A stretch of 64,000 bases of DNA from the NCBI RefSeq assembly GCF_005862305.2, contig NZ_CP054021.1, forward strand, positions 4,195,501 through 4,259,500. The letters are read 5' to 3'. The position numbers were made by a program, and so were the translations under genes. This document shows, piece after piece, positions 9,671 to 16,419 of the stretch. The notes beneath the pieces are model-generated. The model was not told the origin of the DNA and made no database searches. It was given only the letters and a program-made list of their open reading frames with translations. The stretch is from Rhizobium indicum. Its GTDB lineage: Bacteria; Pseudomonadota; Alphaproteobacteria; Rhizobiales; Rhizobiaceae. Each line of letters begins with the position of its first letter. Positions within the stretch are counted from its first letter, which is position 1.

Positions 9671-9964
9671 CTAGCATTTCACATAAACCGTGTAGATCCG
9701 GGTAGGGCGACCGTCAGATGTGCCGGTCCCGCTCACAGCTTCCTTTACGACGCGTGCGGAAGGGCATTGCGTCTTCTTATAATCGAGAGCGACGCGCTCG
9801 CGGTTTTGTTTATCGTCCAGATCGTGCCCGACTGTGTTTTGCATTTGGACAGCATAATCCGCTCCGGCGACCGGAGGGACGTCTACCCAGTGACCGCTGG
9901 TTTCCTGCGTCTGGCATCCAGCCAGCGCAACCGATAGTGCCAGTCCAAGAGCCTTTGCCTGCAT
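9671..9964 (-). CDS. Small prophage lipoprotein (candidate moron / superinfection-exclusion protein)
   Basis: A 97-residue protein on the strand opposite to all surrounding late genes. The start at 9964 is preceded by a strong ribosome binding site (GGAAGGAGA). The N-terminus is a lipoprotein signal ending in the lipobox ALAGC, so the mature protein would begin at Cys17 and be anchored in the outer or inner membrane. The mature part is short and polar with a second Cys in KKTQCPSA and one at the very C-terminus, so a disulfide is possible. An independently transcribed gene inserted in a phage late operon fits the moron definition. Function is not recognised; exclusion of related phages is an inference from location and anchoring. 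Confidence 0.72.
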   Translation of the reverse strand: MQAKALGLALSVALAGCQTQETSGHWVDVPPVAGADYAVQMQNTVGHDLDDKQNRERVALDYKKTQCPSARVVKEAVSGTGTSDGRPTRIYTVYVKC

Positions 9965-10059
9965 GATCGGGTCTCCTTCCCCAAGTCGGTTGTAGATCAG
10001 GTAGACATTCAGAAACAAGCGCGCCTCATCGGCCATCACCCACAATCTGGAGTTTATCC

Positions 10060-10257
10060 ATGCTCGTCCATAACTGGCGGCGCGTTCTCGCGCGCTCCCT
10101 GTCGCTTTGGTGCGTCTATTTCGCGGGAGCCTTTGAACTCGCGCCGTACATCGTCCCGTATCTCGACGGCTACATCCCACCGTGGCTGTCGATCGTCCTC
10201 CTGCTGCTTTCCGTACCGGCTCGGGTAATCGACCAGAGGCTTTCCAATGGCAAATAG
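10060..10257 (+). CDS. Holin-like small membrane protein
   Basis: A 65-residue protein with two hydrophobic stretches, about residues 14-34 and 41-56, separated by the turn LDGYIPPW. It begins with a short basic N-terminus and ends in the charged tail DQRLSNGK. It lies directly upstream of the endolysin and overlaps its start by 11 bases. Size, topology and position match holins or related small membrane proteins of phage lysis cassettes. Holin families are highly diverse, so the call rests on context. Confidence 0.7.
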   Translation: MLVHNWRRVLARSLSLWCVYFAGAFELAPYIVPYLDGYIPPWLSIVLLLLSVPARVIDQRLSNGK

Positions 10258-10726
10258 AATGAAGAAGGGCAGCGCGGTCGCAGTGGCCGTCGCGCTGTCG
10301 ATCGGCACGCTGATCAAGCCGTGGGAGGGGCTGTCGCTGACGTCCTATCCCGATATCGTAGGCGTCTGGACCGTCTGCCACGGCGAGACGCTCGGCATCC
10401 GTCCCGGCATGAAGTTCACGAAAGCGGAATGTGAAGAAAAACTGCTGACGCGCGTGACAAACGACTACTACCGCCCGCTGACGCAGTGTATCGCCGACTT
10501 CGATCGCAAGCCGGTCGAATGGCAGGCGGCCGCCATCTCGGTGACCTACAACATCGGCGTCGGGACCGCATGCAAGTCTTCGTTCGCCAGGCTCGCCCGC
10601 GCAGGCAAGCTCAAGGAAAGCTGCCAGGCCATGACCCTGTTCAATCGTGCCGGTGGCAAGGTGGTTCGGGGGCTAGTGAACCGGCGCGCCGCAGAGCTTA
10701 AGCTCTGCCTGAAGGGTGTCGCATGA
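10247..10726 (+). CDS. Phage endolysin, GH24 lysozyme with signal-anchor-like N-terminus
   Basis: A 159-residue muramidase. The catalytic Glu-8-Asp-5-Thr spacing of T4/P21-type lysozymes is visible: Glu27 in KPWEGL, Asp36 in YPD and Thr42 in VWT. The first 23 residues are a weakly hydrophobic Ala/Val/Gly segment after a basic start (MANRMKKGSAVAVAVALSI), as in signal-anchor-release endolysins, which are secreted by Sec and released when the holin depolarises the membrane. The C-terminus (VRGLVNRRAAELKLCL) is the usual family ending. It overlaps both the holin-like gene and the spanin gene. Confidence 0.9.
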   Translation: MANRMKKGSAVAVAVALSIGTLIKPWEGLSLTSYPDIVGVWTVCHGETLGIRPGMKFTKAECEEKLLTRVTNDYYRPLTQCIADFDRKPVEWQAAAISVTYNIGVGTACKSSFARLARAGKLKESCQAMTLFNRAGGKVVRGLVNRRAAELKLCLKGVA

Positions 10727-11094
10727 TCGCCTTCCTCCTAAGCCCCGTCGGTCGTTGGGTCGCCGGGGCGCTGGCTGCGCTGGCGCTGCTGCTGGCCGCA
10801 TACGCCTATGTCGACCACCGCGGCTATGCCCGTGCTGAGGTCCACTACAAGGGCGTCATTGCCGCCGAACACGCCGCAGCCGTCACGGCCCGCAACGCCG
10901 AGGTCGAGCGCCAGGCGGCACGCCAGAACGAAGCGAAGGCGCGCGAGGCCGAGCGCATCGCCGCGATGCAGGCCGAGGCCGAATCCCTGAACCAAAAGAT
11001 TGAGGAGCTGCAGCGTGAAGCCAGCGAAGATCCTGATGCTGGCCGCACTGCTCTCGGTGCTCCCAGCGTGCAGCGCATTAACAAGATCCGATAG
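10723..11094 (+). CDS. Inner-membrane spanin (Rz-like)
   Basis: A 123-residue protein overlapping the endolysin stop by four bases. One N-terminal transmembrane segment (about residues 10-28) is followed by a long charged helix rich in Ala, Glu, Arg and Gln (about residues 38-105) that should form a periplasmic coiled coil. This is the classic i-spanin layout. The second half of the gene encodes the o-spanin in another frame. Together the two proteins fuse inner and outer membranes at the last step of lysis. Confidence 0.85.
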   Translation: MIAFLLSPVGRWVAGALAALALLLAAYAYVDHRGYARAEVHYKGVIAAEHAAAVTARNAEVERQAARQNEAKAREAERIAAMQAEAESLNQKIEELQREASEDPDAGRTALGAPSVQRINKIR

Positions 11095-11332
11095 ACTGGT
11101 TGTCGTGCCGCCGCCGCCAGTGCTGCGGAAGGCCGACAGCATGTTGCTCGAGCGGTGCATCGGCCCGGTCGACCTTGGCAGCAAGCCGCTGACGCAATCT
11201 CAGCTTGAGCGGCTGTGGATTACCGATCGCGAGCGGCTGCTGTCATGTGCGCGACGTCACCTCGCGCTGATCGACTTCTACGCCGATCGCGACGCTGGCC
11301 TTGAGGGCACCACCACCGGAAAGGCCAAATAA
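11015..11332 (+). CDS. Outer-membrane spanin lipoprotein (Rz1-like), nested start inside Rz
   Basis: A 105-residue lipoprotein whose first 80 bases lie inside the Rz-like gene in a different frame. I place the start at GTG 11015 because GAGGAG stands seven bases upstream; a TTG at 11000 is the other option. The signal ends in the lipobox LPAC (Cys19). A proline run (VVVPPPPV) follows, a common Rz1 trait. It is longer than the classical Rz1 because it continues well past the end of Rz, so this is an overlapping rather than fully embedded spanin pair. Confidence 0.83.
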   Translation: MKPAKILMLAALLSVLPACSALTRSDRLVVVPPPPVLRKADSMLLERCIGPVDLGSKPLTQSQLERLWITDRERLLSCARRHLALIDFYADRDAGLEGTTTGKAK

Positions 11333-11634
11333 TGGACGGCTGGTTTTCATATATTGGGCCGCTCGTCGGCGTTATCGGCCTCATTCTTACAATCTGGTGG
11401 AAGGTCGAGGGCAAGATCGATGGCGCCAAGGCGAGGGCTGAGAAGGTCGAGCAGGATCTCGCCGCGCACAAGCTGCACACGGCCGAGCACTACGTTTCCA
11501 AGCAGGGGCTTCGCGAAACGCGCGACGAAATCATGGATGCCATCCAAGGCGTCAAGGCGGCCGTGGATCATATGACGGCTCGCGTCGATCGCATTGTCGA
11601 AAATCAGGTAAAGCGGCCGGCCACGCGCGCTTAG
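11332..11634 (+). CDS. Small phage membrane protein with coiled coil, possible second holin or lysis regulator
   Basis: A 100-residue protein starting where the o-spanin gene stops (TAATG). One N-terminal transmembrane segment (about residues 5-24, GPLVGVIGLILTIWW) is followed by a long amphipathic helix with heptad character. The layout recalls XhlA-like or phage DUF-type membrane proteins associated with lysis modules, but inverted relative to XhlA. Its position directly behind the spanins suggests a role in lysis timing. No specific family is recognised. Confidence 0.65.
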   Translation: MDGWFSYIGPLVGVIGLILTIWWKVEGKIDGAKARAEKVEQDLAAHKLHTAEHYVSKQGLRETRDEIMDAIQGVKAAVDHMTARVDRIVENQVKRPATRA

Positions 11635-11678
11635 CCGACACCACCACCAAACATCACCACAATTTACCGGAGACCACC

Positions 11679-11942
11679 ATGGCAACCGAACTTCTCGCGG
11701 TCGGATCGACTGCCGCCGATTCCTCTGACTTGGTCGTCGCCTCTGGCTCGACGGTGACAGTTGGAATCAAGGGCGCAACAACCTCCCAGGCGCGCGTACG
11801 AATCACACTCAAAGATGATGCCGGCGGCTATACCGACGTAGGCGAGCTTACGCCGTTCCGTCCAGCAATAGCCGTCACGGCGCCAGGAACATACCGCTTT
11901 ACGCGCGTCGCAGGCGAAACGTGTGGGGTATTCAGTGCTTAG
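11679..11942 (+). CDS. Small phage structural-type protein of unknown function
   Basis: An 87-residue Thr/Ser/Val/Gly-rich protein with no membrane segment, preceded by CCGGAG seven bases before the ATG. The pattern predicts a compact beta-sandwich, ending in GTYRFTRVAGETCGVFSA. Such small beta proteins next to surface-protein genes may be fibre tips, capsid decoration or receptor-binding accessories. The next gene starts within its last codons, so the two are probably co-translated. Confidence 0.55.
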   Translation: MATELLAVGSTAADSSDLVVASGSTVTVGIKGATTSQARVRITLKDDAGGYTDVGELTPFRPAIAVTAPGTYRFTRVAGETCGVFSA

Positions 11943-13815
11943 TCCTCTTTTTGCTCAGCTGTTCTCGCCGATCGGCAGGTATAGCGTCGCGGGCCGCGGG
12001 CAGGGCGGCGGCGGCGACCCTGACAGGTTTATGTTCTTCGGATCTCGCGCCCGCGCTCCATCCGGCAACATCGTGACGGCGCTTGCCGGGACCAACTATT
12101 ATTGCTGCAAGATCGTCGTTCCCTCGCCGCAATTCGTCACGCGAACGTTCAAGTTCCATCTGCCGGGCTTTGCCTCGACTGAGGGCGGCAACTCGCCGCA
12201 GGAAACCACCGTGACCGGCACGATCGGCGCGCCCGGTAATTCCGTGGTTGTTGACGCGCTGTACGCGATAATCTCCGGCGTCCCTCATCAGTGTAAGTTC
12301 GGCGGCAACGATGGCGTGACAGTCGCCGACCAGACCAACGGCCAATGGACGGACGATCTCACGACGCCGGACGTTCCGCCCGAAACCGACGTCGAGCTTT
12401 GGCTTTTCTACCATGTCGCCGTTGGTGAAAAGGTTTGGCCGATCTACCGCATTCAGAAGCATCGCGGCGAACGGATATGGGGCGCGAACGATAATGCGTC
12501 GCTCCTCGGCTTCCTGACCGACCCTCTGGCGGACAGCACGGCGGCGCTCGATACCGCCTATGGCACGCAAAACCAGCCGCAATATTATGCGCCCGACTGC
12601 TTCATGATGGCCAAGGGCGGCTGGGACGGCCGGCCGGTTGGTCTCGCCTTCGTGGACAGTGTTGGCGAAAGCCGACAGGAATACAGCGCCGCCGCCGACT
12701 TGCGCGGTATGCTCGGTTATCTTCGCCGCTACTTAGACAAGGACGCCGGCATTGGCCGCATTCCGTTCTGCATGATCGGTATGCCCGGCGCTGGATCGGT
12801 TCGCGAATTTACCGGCACGGGCGCGGCGATCGCGACCAGGCGCCGGGATATCATCCGTGAAGCCATTGCCTTCAATAACGGCAAGTGGCCGTTTACCGTC
12901 GTCATCAATCAGCTCGGGCAGAACGACACGTCGACGCTTTATAATACGTGGTTCAACACGAACTACCGTTCGAACGTCACGCGCATTCGCGCCGAATATC
13001 CGGGCGTCAAGATTGTTGCTTTCCCGCCGCTCGGGCGCACGGACATTCAGCGGACAATCACGCTTACCTCTGTCGGCACGGTCGCGACGGCCGCCATTGC
13101 CAGCGGAACCACGGGTCTCCAGTCCGGCCAAACCGTGAGCATCAGCGGCGCGACGCCGGCCGCCTATAACGGCAGCTACGTTATCACCGTGGTCGACGCC
13201 AACACCTTCACCTACAATTTTGCCGGCGGCACCTCGCCGGCTACCGGAACCATTCGCGCCAACGACCTTGGCCTAAATGCGCTCTATCAGCTCTACACGG
13301 CGCAGAACTCCTATCCGGCTGACGGCACCGACGCCTCTGGCAAATGGCGATTGCGCGCCGATATCCTCGCCAAGACGTCGGCGTGCTGCGACGACGCGAT
13401 CGACACCTATGCGGCTTGGGTCTCTGGCGTGAAGGCCGGGTGCTGGCCGGGAATGCTTGAGTTTCCAAGCACGACCTTGACCGCGCAATCTGGAACTGAC
13501 GGGATCGTGACCTACAACACAATCACGGTTGCGGATGCCAGCATATTCAGGCCGGAACAACAGTTAAACATCTATACCGGGCCGGAAGGGATCGCGCGCT
13601 TGAGCACGCAAACCATTGCCAGCATTGCCGGCAACGTCATCACCTACCAGGCAAGCAGCGCCGTTGTCTTGCCCGCGGGTTCCGTCGTTCGGCCGTCTGC
13701 CGCGCCGCAGGAAAGCTCGACGCCGGTTTCGTACGTCCACCCGTTCCCTATCATGATCGACCGCATTGTCGCCAATATGGACCAGGGCGAGAAGGTAAAG
13801 CTTGTGGCGGCCTAA
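11935..13815 (+). CDS. SGNH-hydrolase-like phage surface protein with inserted Ig-like domain
   Basis: About 626 residues if started at GTG 11935, which has GGGG six bases upstream; GTG 11923 is an alternative. The first 200 residues are beta-rich. An SGNH-like core follows: a GDS-like block AFVDSVGES with Ser242, and a block III motif GQND at residues 328-331. A histidine near the end (Val-His602-Pro) could complete the site. Between these blocks (about residues 377-438) is an inserted repeat-like beta domain (QSGQTVSISGATPAAYNGSY) familiar from phage tail proteins. SGNH enzymes on virions often remove acetyl or other esters from surface polysaccharide. Placement after the lysis genes and before the late terminator fits a virion-associated receptor-modifying protein. 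Catalysis is inferred. Confidence 0.7.
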   Translation: MLSPLFAQLFSPIGRYSVAGRGQGGGGDPDRFMFFGSRARAPSGNIVTALAGTNYYCCKIVVPSPQFVTRTFKFHLPGFASTEGGNSPQETTVTGTIGAPGNSVVVDALYAIISGVPHQCKFGGNDGVTVADQTNGQWTDDLTTPDVPPETDVELWLFYHVAVGEKVWPIYRIQKHRGERIWGANDNASLLGFLTDPLADSTAALDTAYGTQNQPQYYAPDCFMMAKGGWDGRPVGLAFVDSVGESRQEYSAAADLRGMLGYLRRYLDKDAGIGRIPFCMIGMPGAGSVREFTGTGAAIATRRRDIIREAIAFNNGKWPFTVVINQLGQNDTSTLYNTWFNTNYRSNVTRIRAEYPGVKIVAFPPLGRTDIQRTITLTSVGTVATAAIASGTTGLQSGQTVSISGATPAAYNGSYVITVVDANTFTYNFAGGTSPATGTIRANDLGLNALYQLYTAQNSYPADGTDASGKWRLRADILAKTSACCDDAIDTYAAWVSGVKAGCWPGMLEFPSTTLTAQSGTDGIVTYNTITVADASIFRPEQQLNIYTGPEGIARLSTQTIASIAGNVITYQASSAVVLPAGSVVRPSAAPQESSTPVSYVHPFPIMIDRIVANMDQGEKVKLVAA

Positions 13816-13872
13816 CCAACTCCATTTCACTGGTTCGGTGCTGCACAGGTGGCATAGCCATTACGCTACAAA

Positions 13873-13906
13873 GCCGCCTCTCCTTAATCGGGGAGGCGGC
13901 TTTTTT
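13873..13906 (+). terminator. Rho-independent terminator of the late operon
   Basis: GCCGCCTC at 13873-13880 pairs with GAGGCGGC at 13893-13900, extended by three inner pairs to leave a six-base loop. Six T follow. It lies 58 bases after the SGNH gene and should end the forward late transcript. Confidence 0.9.
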
Positions 13907-13916
13907 ACTTGACCCG

Positions 13917-13942
13917 AAAAAAGCCCCGCCAAGAGACGGGGC
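13917..13942 (-). terminator. Reverse-strand terminator-like hairpin, copy 1
   Basis: GCCCCG at 13923-13928 pairs with CGGGGC at 13937-13942. Read on the reverse strand it is followed by a run of T (the A-run at 13917-13922). With copies at 14042-14067 and 15845-15874 it forms a small family, and it may end reverse transcription from the DUF6894 gene. Confidence 0.7.
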
Positions 13943-13950
13943 AAGTTCAT

Positions 13951-14141
13951 GGATCGCACAGGAGGAACAAACACCCGTGCTTTCCTGCAGATATAACAAG
14001 AAAGGGACCGGTTGCGTTCCCGTCATTGCTCGCCGCGGATCAAAAAGGAGCCCCGCCGAAACGGGGCAATTTGTGGAAAGGACGGACCGCACAGGAAGGA
14101 AGGGAAGCGGACAACCCCAGTATGGGGCGCCTGTGCGATCC
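13951..14141. repeat. Inverted 12-base repeats between reverse-strand hairpins
   Basis: GGATCGCACAGG at 13951-13962 has a perfect inverted partner at 14130-14141. A third, one-mismatch copy (GGACCGCACAGG) stands at 14084-14095, each forward copy lying just outside a GCCCCG...CGGGGC hairpin. No gene of convincing length is found between 13,907 and 14,266. The stretch may hold small structured RNAs or a recombination remnant. Confidence 0.55.
14042..14067 (-). terminator. Reverse-strand terminator-like hairpin, copy 2
   Basis: GCCCCG at 14050-14055 and CGGGGC at 14062-14067 with a six-base loop. On the reverse strand the stem is followed by CTCC and then five T. It is downstream of the DUF6894 gene in the reading direction. 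Confidence 0.65.
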
Positions 14142-14266
14142 TTGTGGCCTAACCGTAGATCGTCGGAAAAGTTCCCAACGTTGCACTTCTTCGGTTGCCT
14201 ATGCCAGGGAGGGGCGCAGGTGGTTGGTTGAGGCACTGGCTGAAGATAAATTGACCTCAGGAGGCT

Positions 14267-14503
14267 CTAGTCTAAGCCGACTGCTGTCCGGAAGGACACA
14301 GTGGCGACCAATGTGCCGTCCTCTGTCATAATCTCGAAGGTGTCTCCGTTTGCCGGTTGCCCCATGCGAATCCTCTCCGCCACTATCTCACGAGCGGCAG
14401 CGATTGCTTCCTTCAAAGCGTGTTCAGGTGACGCTAGGTCAGTGCCTTCTAGATCTTCCTCAAAGGCACCGTGCCGGCGGACGTGGAAAAAATACTTCGG
14501 CAA
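14267..14503 (-). CDS. DUF6894 family small protein
   Basis: A 78-residue protein beginning MPKYFFHVRRHG and ending in a strand-rich TFEIMTEDGTLVATVSF, the pattern of the small DUF6894 proteins abundant in Rhizobiales. No ATG is available before an upstream stop. The start is TTG 14503, supported by GAGGAAGAAGGA immediately before it. Function is unknown; relatives are often stress- or plasmid-associated. Two terminator-like hairpins lie downstream. Confidence 0.75.
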   Translation of the reverse strand: MPKYFFHVRRHGAFEEDLEGTDLASPEHALKEAIAAAREIVAERIRMGQPANGDTFEIMTEDGTLVATVSFRTAVGLD

Positions 14504-14884
14504 TCCTTCTTCCTCGATGACTAGATAGCCCGCCCAACCTCTCGCAAAACGAATTGTTCCGAGATTGAGGCAGGCCGGGTGATAAAGAAAACCCCGCGTG
14601 AGCGGGGATTAGGCAGGGGGGTGGTTTCTAGGCAAGAACGCGTCGTGGCGCTGCAAAGACTATGTTGCACAAGCTTAATACGTGGGCAATAATACTGCTT
14701 TATTTCCACAGGCTTGCTCGGAAATAAATCGAATATCGTACGGTTTCGCTCTGAAGGATAAAGTGACTTCAGCTTACAAGTATGTTGAGTATAATTCCGC
14801 AGGCCGCTCAGCGATCATTGCTACCCCAAGCATCGCTTCTCCTGTGCGTGCGTTGGGCGGCCATCTAAACCCGAGACTAATGAA
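14504..14884. other. AT-richer non-coding stretch with one reverse hairpin
   Basis: No convincing gene is seen in these 381 bases; the short frames on both strands lack good starts and cross the hairpin at 14584-14607. Base composition is lower in GC than the surroundings (for example around 14,680-14,780), which fits recently acquired DNA or a promoter region. Confidence 0.5.
14584..14607 (-). terminator. Reverse-strand terminator-like hairpin
   Basis: CCCCGC at 14592-14597 and GCGGGG at 14602-14607 enclose a four-base loop. On the reverse strand the stem is followed by TTTTCTTT. It probably ends the transcript of the 67-residue gene upstream on that strand. Confidence 0.65.
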
Positions 14885-15088
14885 TTATTTTTCGTCCAAT
14901 TTCTCTGAGAGATGCTGGAGCAAGCTCTCAGGGTTCGGTGAACTCTGGAGCGCATCGACAGCCGTCGTGAGGGCAAGCTGCCCGCGACCGCTCTGAATGT
15001 CGCAATGATGCTGCGAACACCATTCCGTCACGGCATCGACCACAACTTCAATATCATGGTCGGAAAGGGAGGTCAGCGCTGGAAACAT
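14885..15088 (-). CDS. Hypothetical small rhizobial protein
   Basis: A 67-residue acidic protein (start MFPALTSLSDHDIEVVVDAV). It is all helical with two Cys/His pairs (EWCSQHHCDIQS) and the ending SLLQHLSEKL. I recognise the general pattern of a small conserved rhizobial protein of unknown function but no domain. The forward frame overlapping it looks like its shadow. Confidence 0.6.
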   Translation of the reverse strand: MFPALTSLSDHDIEVVVDAVTEWCSQHHCDIQSGRGQLALTTAVDALQSSPNPESLLQHLSEKLDEK

Positions 15089-15185
15089 CTAGGTGGTCCA
15101 TAGATCTGTGGACGAGACTGTTGGACTAGTTTCGGCGATCCAACCTGAACATCAGATGAAGGGGCAACGGGGAGGGGCAGTATGC

Positions 15186-15560
15186 TCAATCACACCAGTC
15201 GTTGCGCCGCTTCGGGCTCCATGTCCTTGCAAACCCTTCCTTGAGCAGCCTTTTGCCGATTTCTTCACCATTCGTTCGGTAGATGTTGATGAGCGGCCGG
15301 TGCGTAGGTGTCTTGTCCACCGCGCCGCTGAACACCACTTTAAGGCCGCGCTCGGCCAGCAGCTCTTTCAGCCGGCCTTTGGCGATCAGCGCCAGCTTCC
15401 GTTCCTTGATGCACTTCGCGTGCGATCCAATCTCCGGCGTATCGATGCCCGAAATGAACGGAACACCTTCCCCCAGCAGCCGCATGTTCTGCCCGTCGCA
15501 TTTGACCGTGTCCCCGTCGACGACGGTCAGCGATGCGCAGATAATCAGTCCAGCAATCAT
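15186..15560 (-). CDS. Thermonuclease (staphylococcal nuclease-like) family protein
   Basis: A 124-residue protein with a hydrophobic start (MIAGLIICASLTVVDGDTV) that may act as a secretion signal. It has the SNase pattern: VDGDTV, MRLLG with an early Arg, then GIDTPEIG with the Asp and Glu usually bound to calcium or catalytic, and a later Arg in RPLINIYR. It is slightly shorter than typical family members. The start overlaps the end of the upstream gene by four bases (ATGA), so the two form an operon. It is probably a periplasmic or secreted nuclease. Confidence 0.8.
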   Translation of the reverse strand: MIAGLIICASLTVVDGDTVKCDGQNMRLLGEGVPFISGIDTPEIGSHAKCIKERKLALIAKGRLKELLAERGLKVVFSGAVDKTPTHRPLINIYRTNGEEIGKRLLKEGFARTWSPKRRNDWCD

Positions 15561-15781
15561 TGAACGATATTCCCACGCTCCGCCGCGTCGCGCTTCCGCC
15601 TGAGCACCTGTTCCTGTTCGTAAGATTTATGCGGGAAGTGCTCGAAGCACCACCAGCGAGTCGGCACGACTGGGGACGGGCTGTTTCCCCAGCCTCCCCA
15701 CTCCTTGCATCCCTCTTCCTCGCAATAGTGGACATACATTTGCGGCGCGTTTGTCAGCGCCGGCTTGTCGGTATCGCTCAT
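15557..15781 (-). CDS. Hypothetical Cys/His-rich small protein, possible zinc-binding
   Basis: 74 residues from ATG 15781, which has GGGGAGG six bases upstream; the longer open frame above it is non-coding. The centre carries HYCEEEGCKEWG and then WWCFEHFPH, a C-x4-C...C-x2-H arrangement that could bind zinc. It is coupled to the thermonuclease gene downstream. It resembles small zinc-ribbon-like proteins that recur in rhizobial prophages. Function is unknown. Confidence 0.7.
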   Translation of the reverse strand: MSDTDKPALTNAPQMYVHYCEEEGCKEWGGWGNSPSPVVPTRWWCFEHFPHKSYEQEQVLRRKRDAAERGNIVQ

Positions 15782-15844
15782 TTTTCCTCCCCGAATGTCG
15801 ATGCCGGATCTATCGACCATGTTTTGGCCGAAAACGCCAATGCC

Positions 15845-15874
15845 AAAAAAGCCCCGCCTTAGGTAGGACGGGGC
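15845..15874 (-). terminator. Reverse-strand terminator, copy 3 of the hairpin family
   Basis: GCCCCG at 15851-15856 pairs with CGGGGC at 15869-15874, with an inner CCT/AGG extension. It is followed on the reverse strand by six T. It lies between the genes at 15998-16285 and 15557-15781 and shares the GCCCCG stem and a nearby GCCGCACA box with copies 1 and 2. Confidence 0.75.
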
Positions 15875-15997
15875 TAGTTCTGGGTTGCGGTGGGCCGCAC
15901 ATCCAAGTGTCGAGCGGCTGCTGTGGAACAAATCTCAGCACGGCCCGAGGTCTTACGATCGGCGGTGCCTATTGTTCCCATGCCGACAGATTTTTTA

Positions 15998-16285
15998 TCA
16001 GCCTTTCGCCCGGCCGTGTAATTCCAACAATTTTTCGTAGTGCTCCTCGACCCTCCGGCATGCCTCCCGCGAGGTATCTTCCCATCCGGTGTGCGGCATT
16101 ATGTGCTCTTGTACCCACGGGATGTGGGTGACGTTCCATTTCCACATGCCCGTCTTGCCGTGGCTCGTTTGGTCCAATTGGATGCGGCCGAAACACTGCT
16201 CACCGTCGAACCCGCTGAAGTCCTGATATCCTTCTCCTGGCCATGTCTGACGCCATTTGTAGATCGGTTGGTATTGATCTGCCAC
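15998..16285 (-). CDS. Hypothetical protein of prophage accessory region
   Basis: A 95-residue protein beginning at GTG 16285 with GAGGG seven bases before it. It is rich in Trp, His and Glu (IYKWRQTWPGEGYQDF and MWKWNVTHIPWVQEH) with no signal or membrane segment. Length, ribosome binding site and codon use support a real gene. No family is recognised. Confidence 0.65.
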   Translation of the reverse strand: MADQYQPIYKWRQTWPGEGYQDFSGFDGEQCFGRIQLDQTSHGKTGMWKWNVTHIPWVQEHIMPHTGWEDTSREACRRVEEHYEKLLELHGRAKG

Positions 16286-16419
16286 CGGGTACCCTCATCG
16301 AAATTACCAGCCAACCCGGGCTTCCGCCGAGCGATATTGCTAGATGTTCTTGTCTTTGCCGAAGTCAATAACTCGTATTGGGCAATTGCTTTTTAAGACA
16401 TTGCTGATGAAATTTCCGC

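Noticed and set aside
13907..14266. CRISPR-like array from repeated GGAYCGCACAGG boxes and hairpins
   Set aside because: Only two or three imperfect copies, in both orientations and without regular spacers; not a CRISPR.
14521..14709. Reverse open frame of 62 codons
   Set aside because: It runs through the terminator-like hairpin at 14584-14607 and has no conserved-looking pattern.
14682..14996. Forward open frame of 104 codons
   Set aside because: It overlaps the better-supported reverse gene at 14885-15088, has no ribosome binding site, and its composition is that of non-coding AT-richer DNA.
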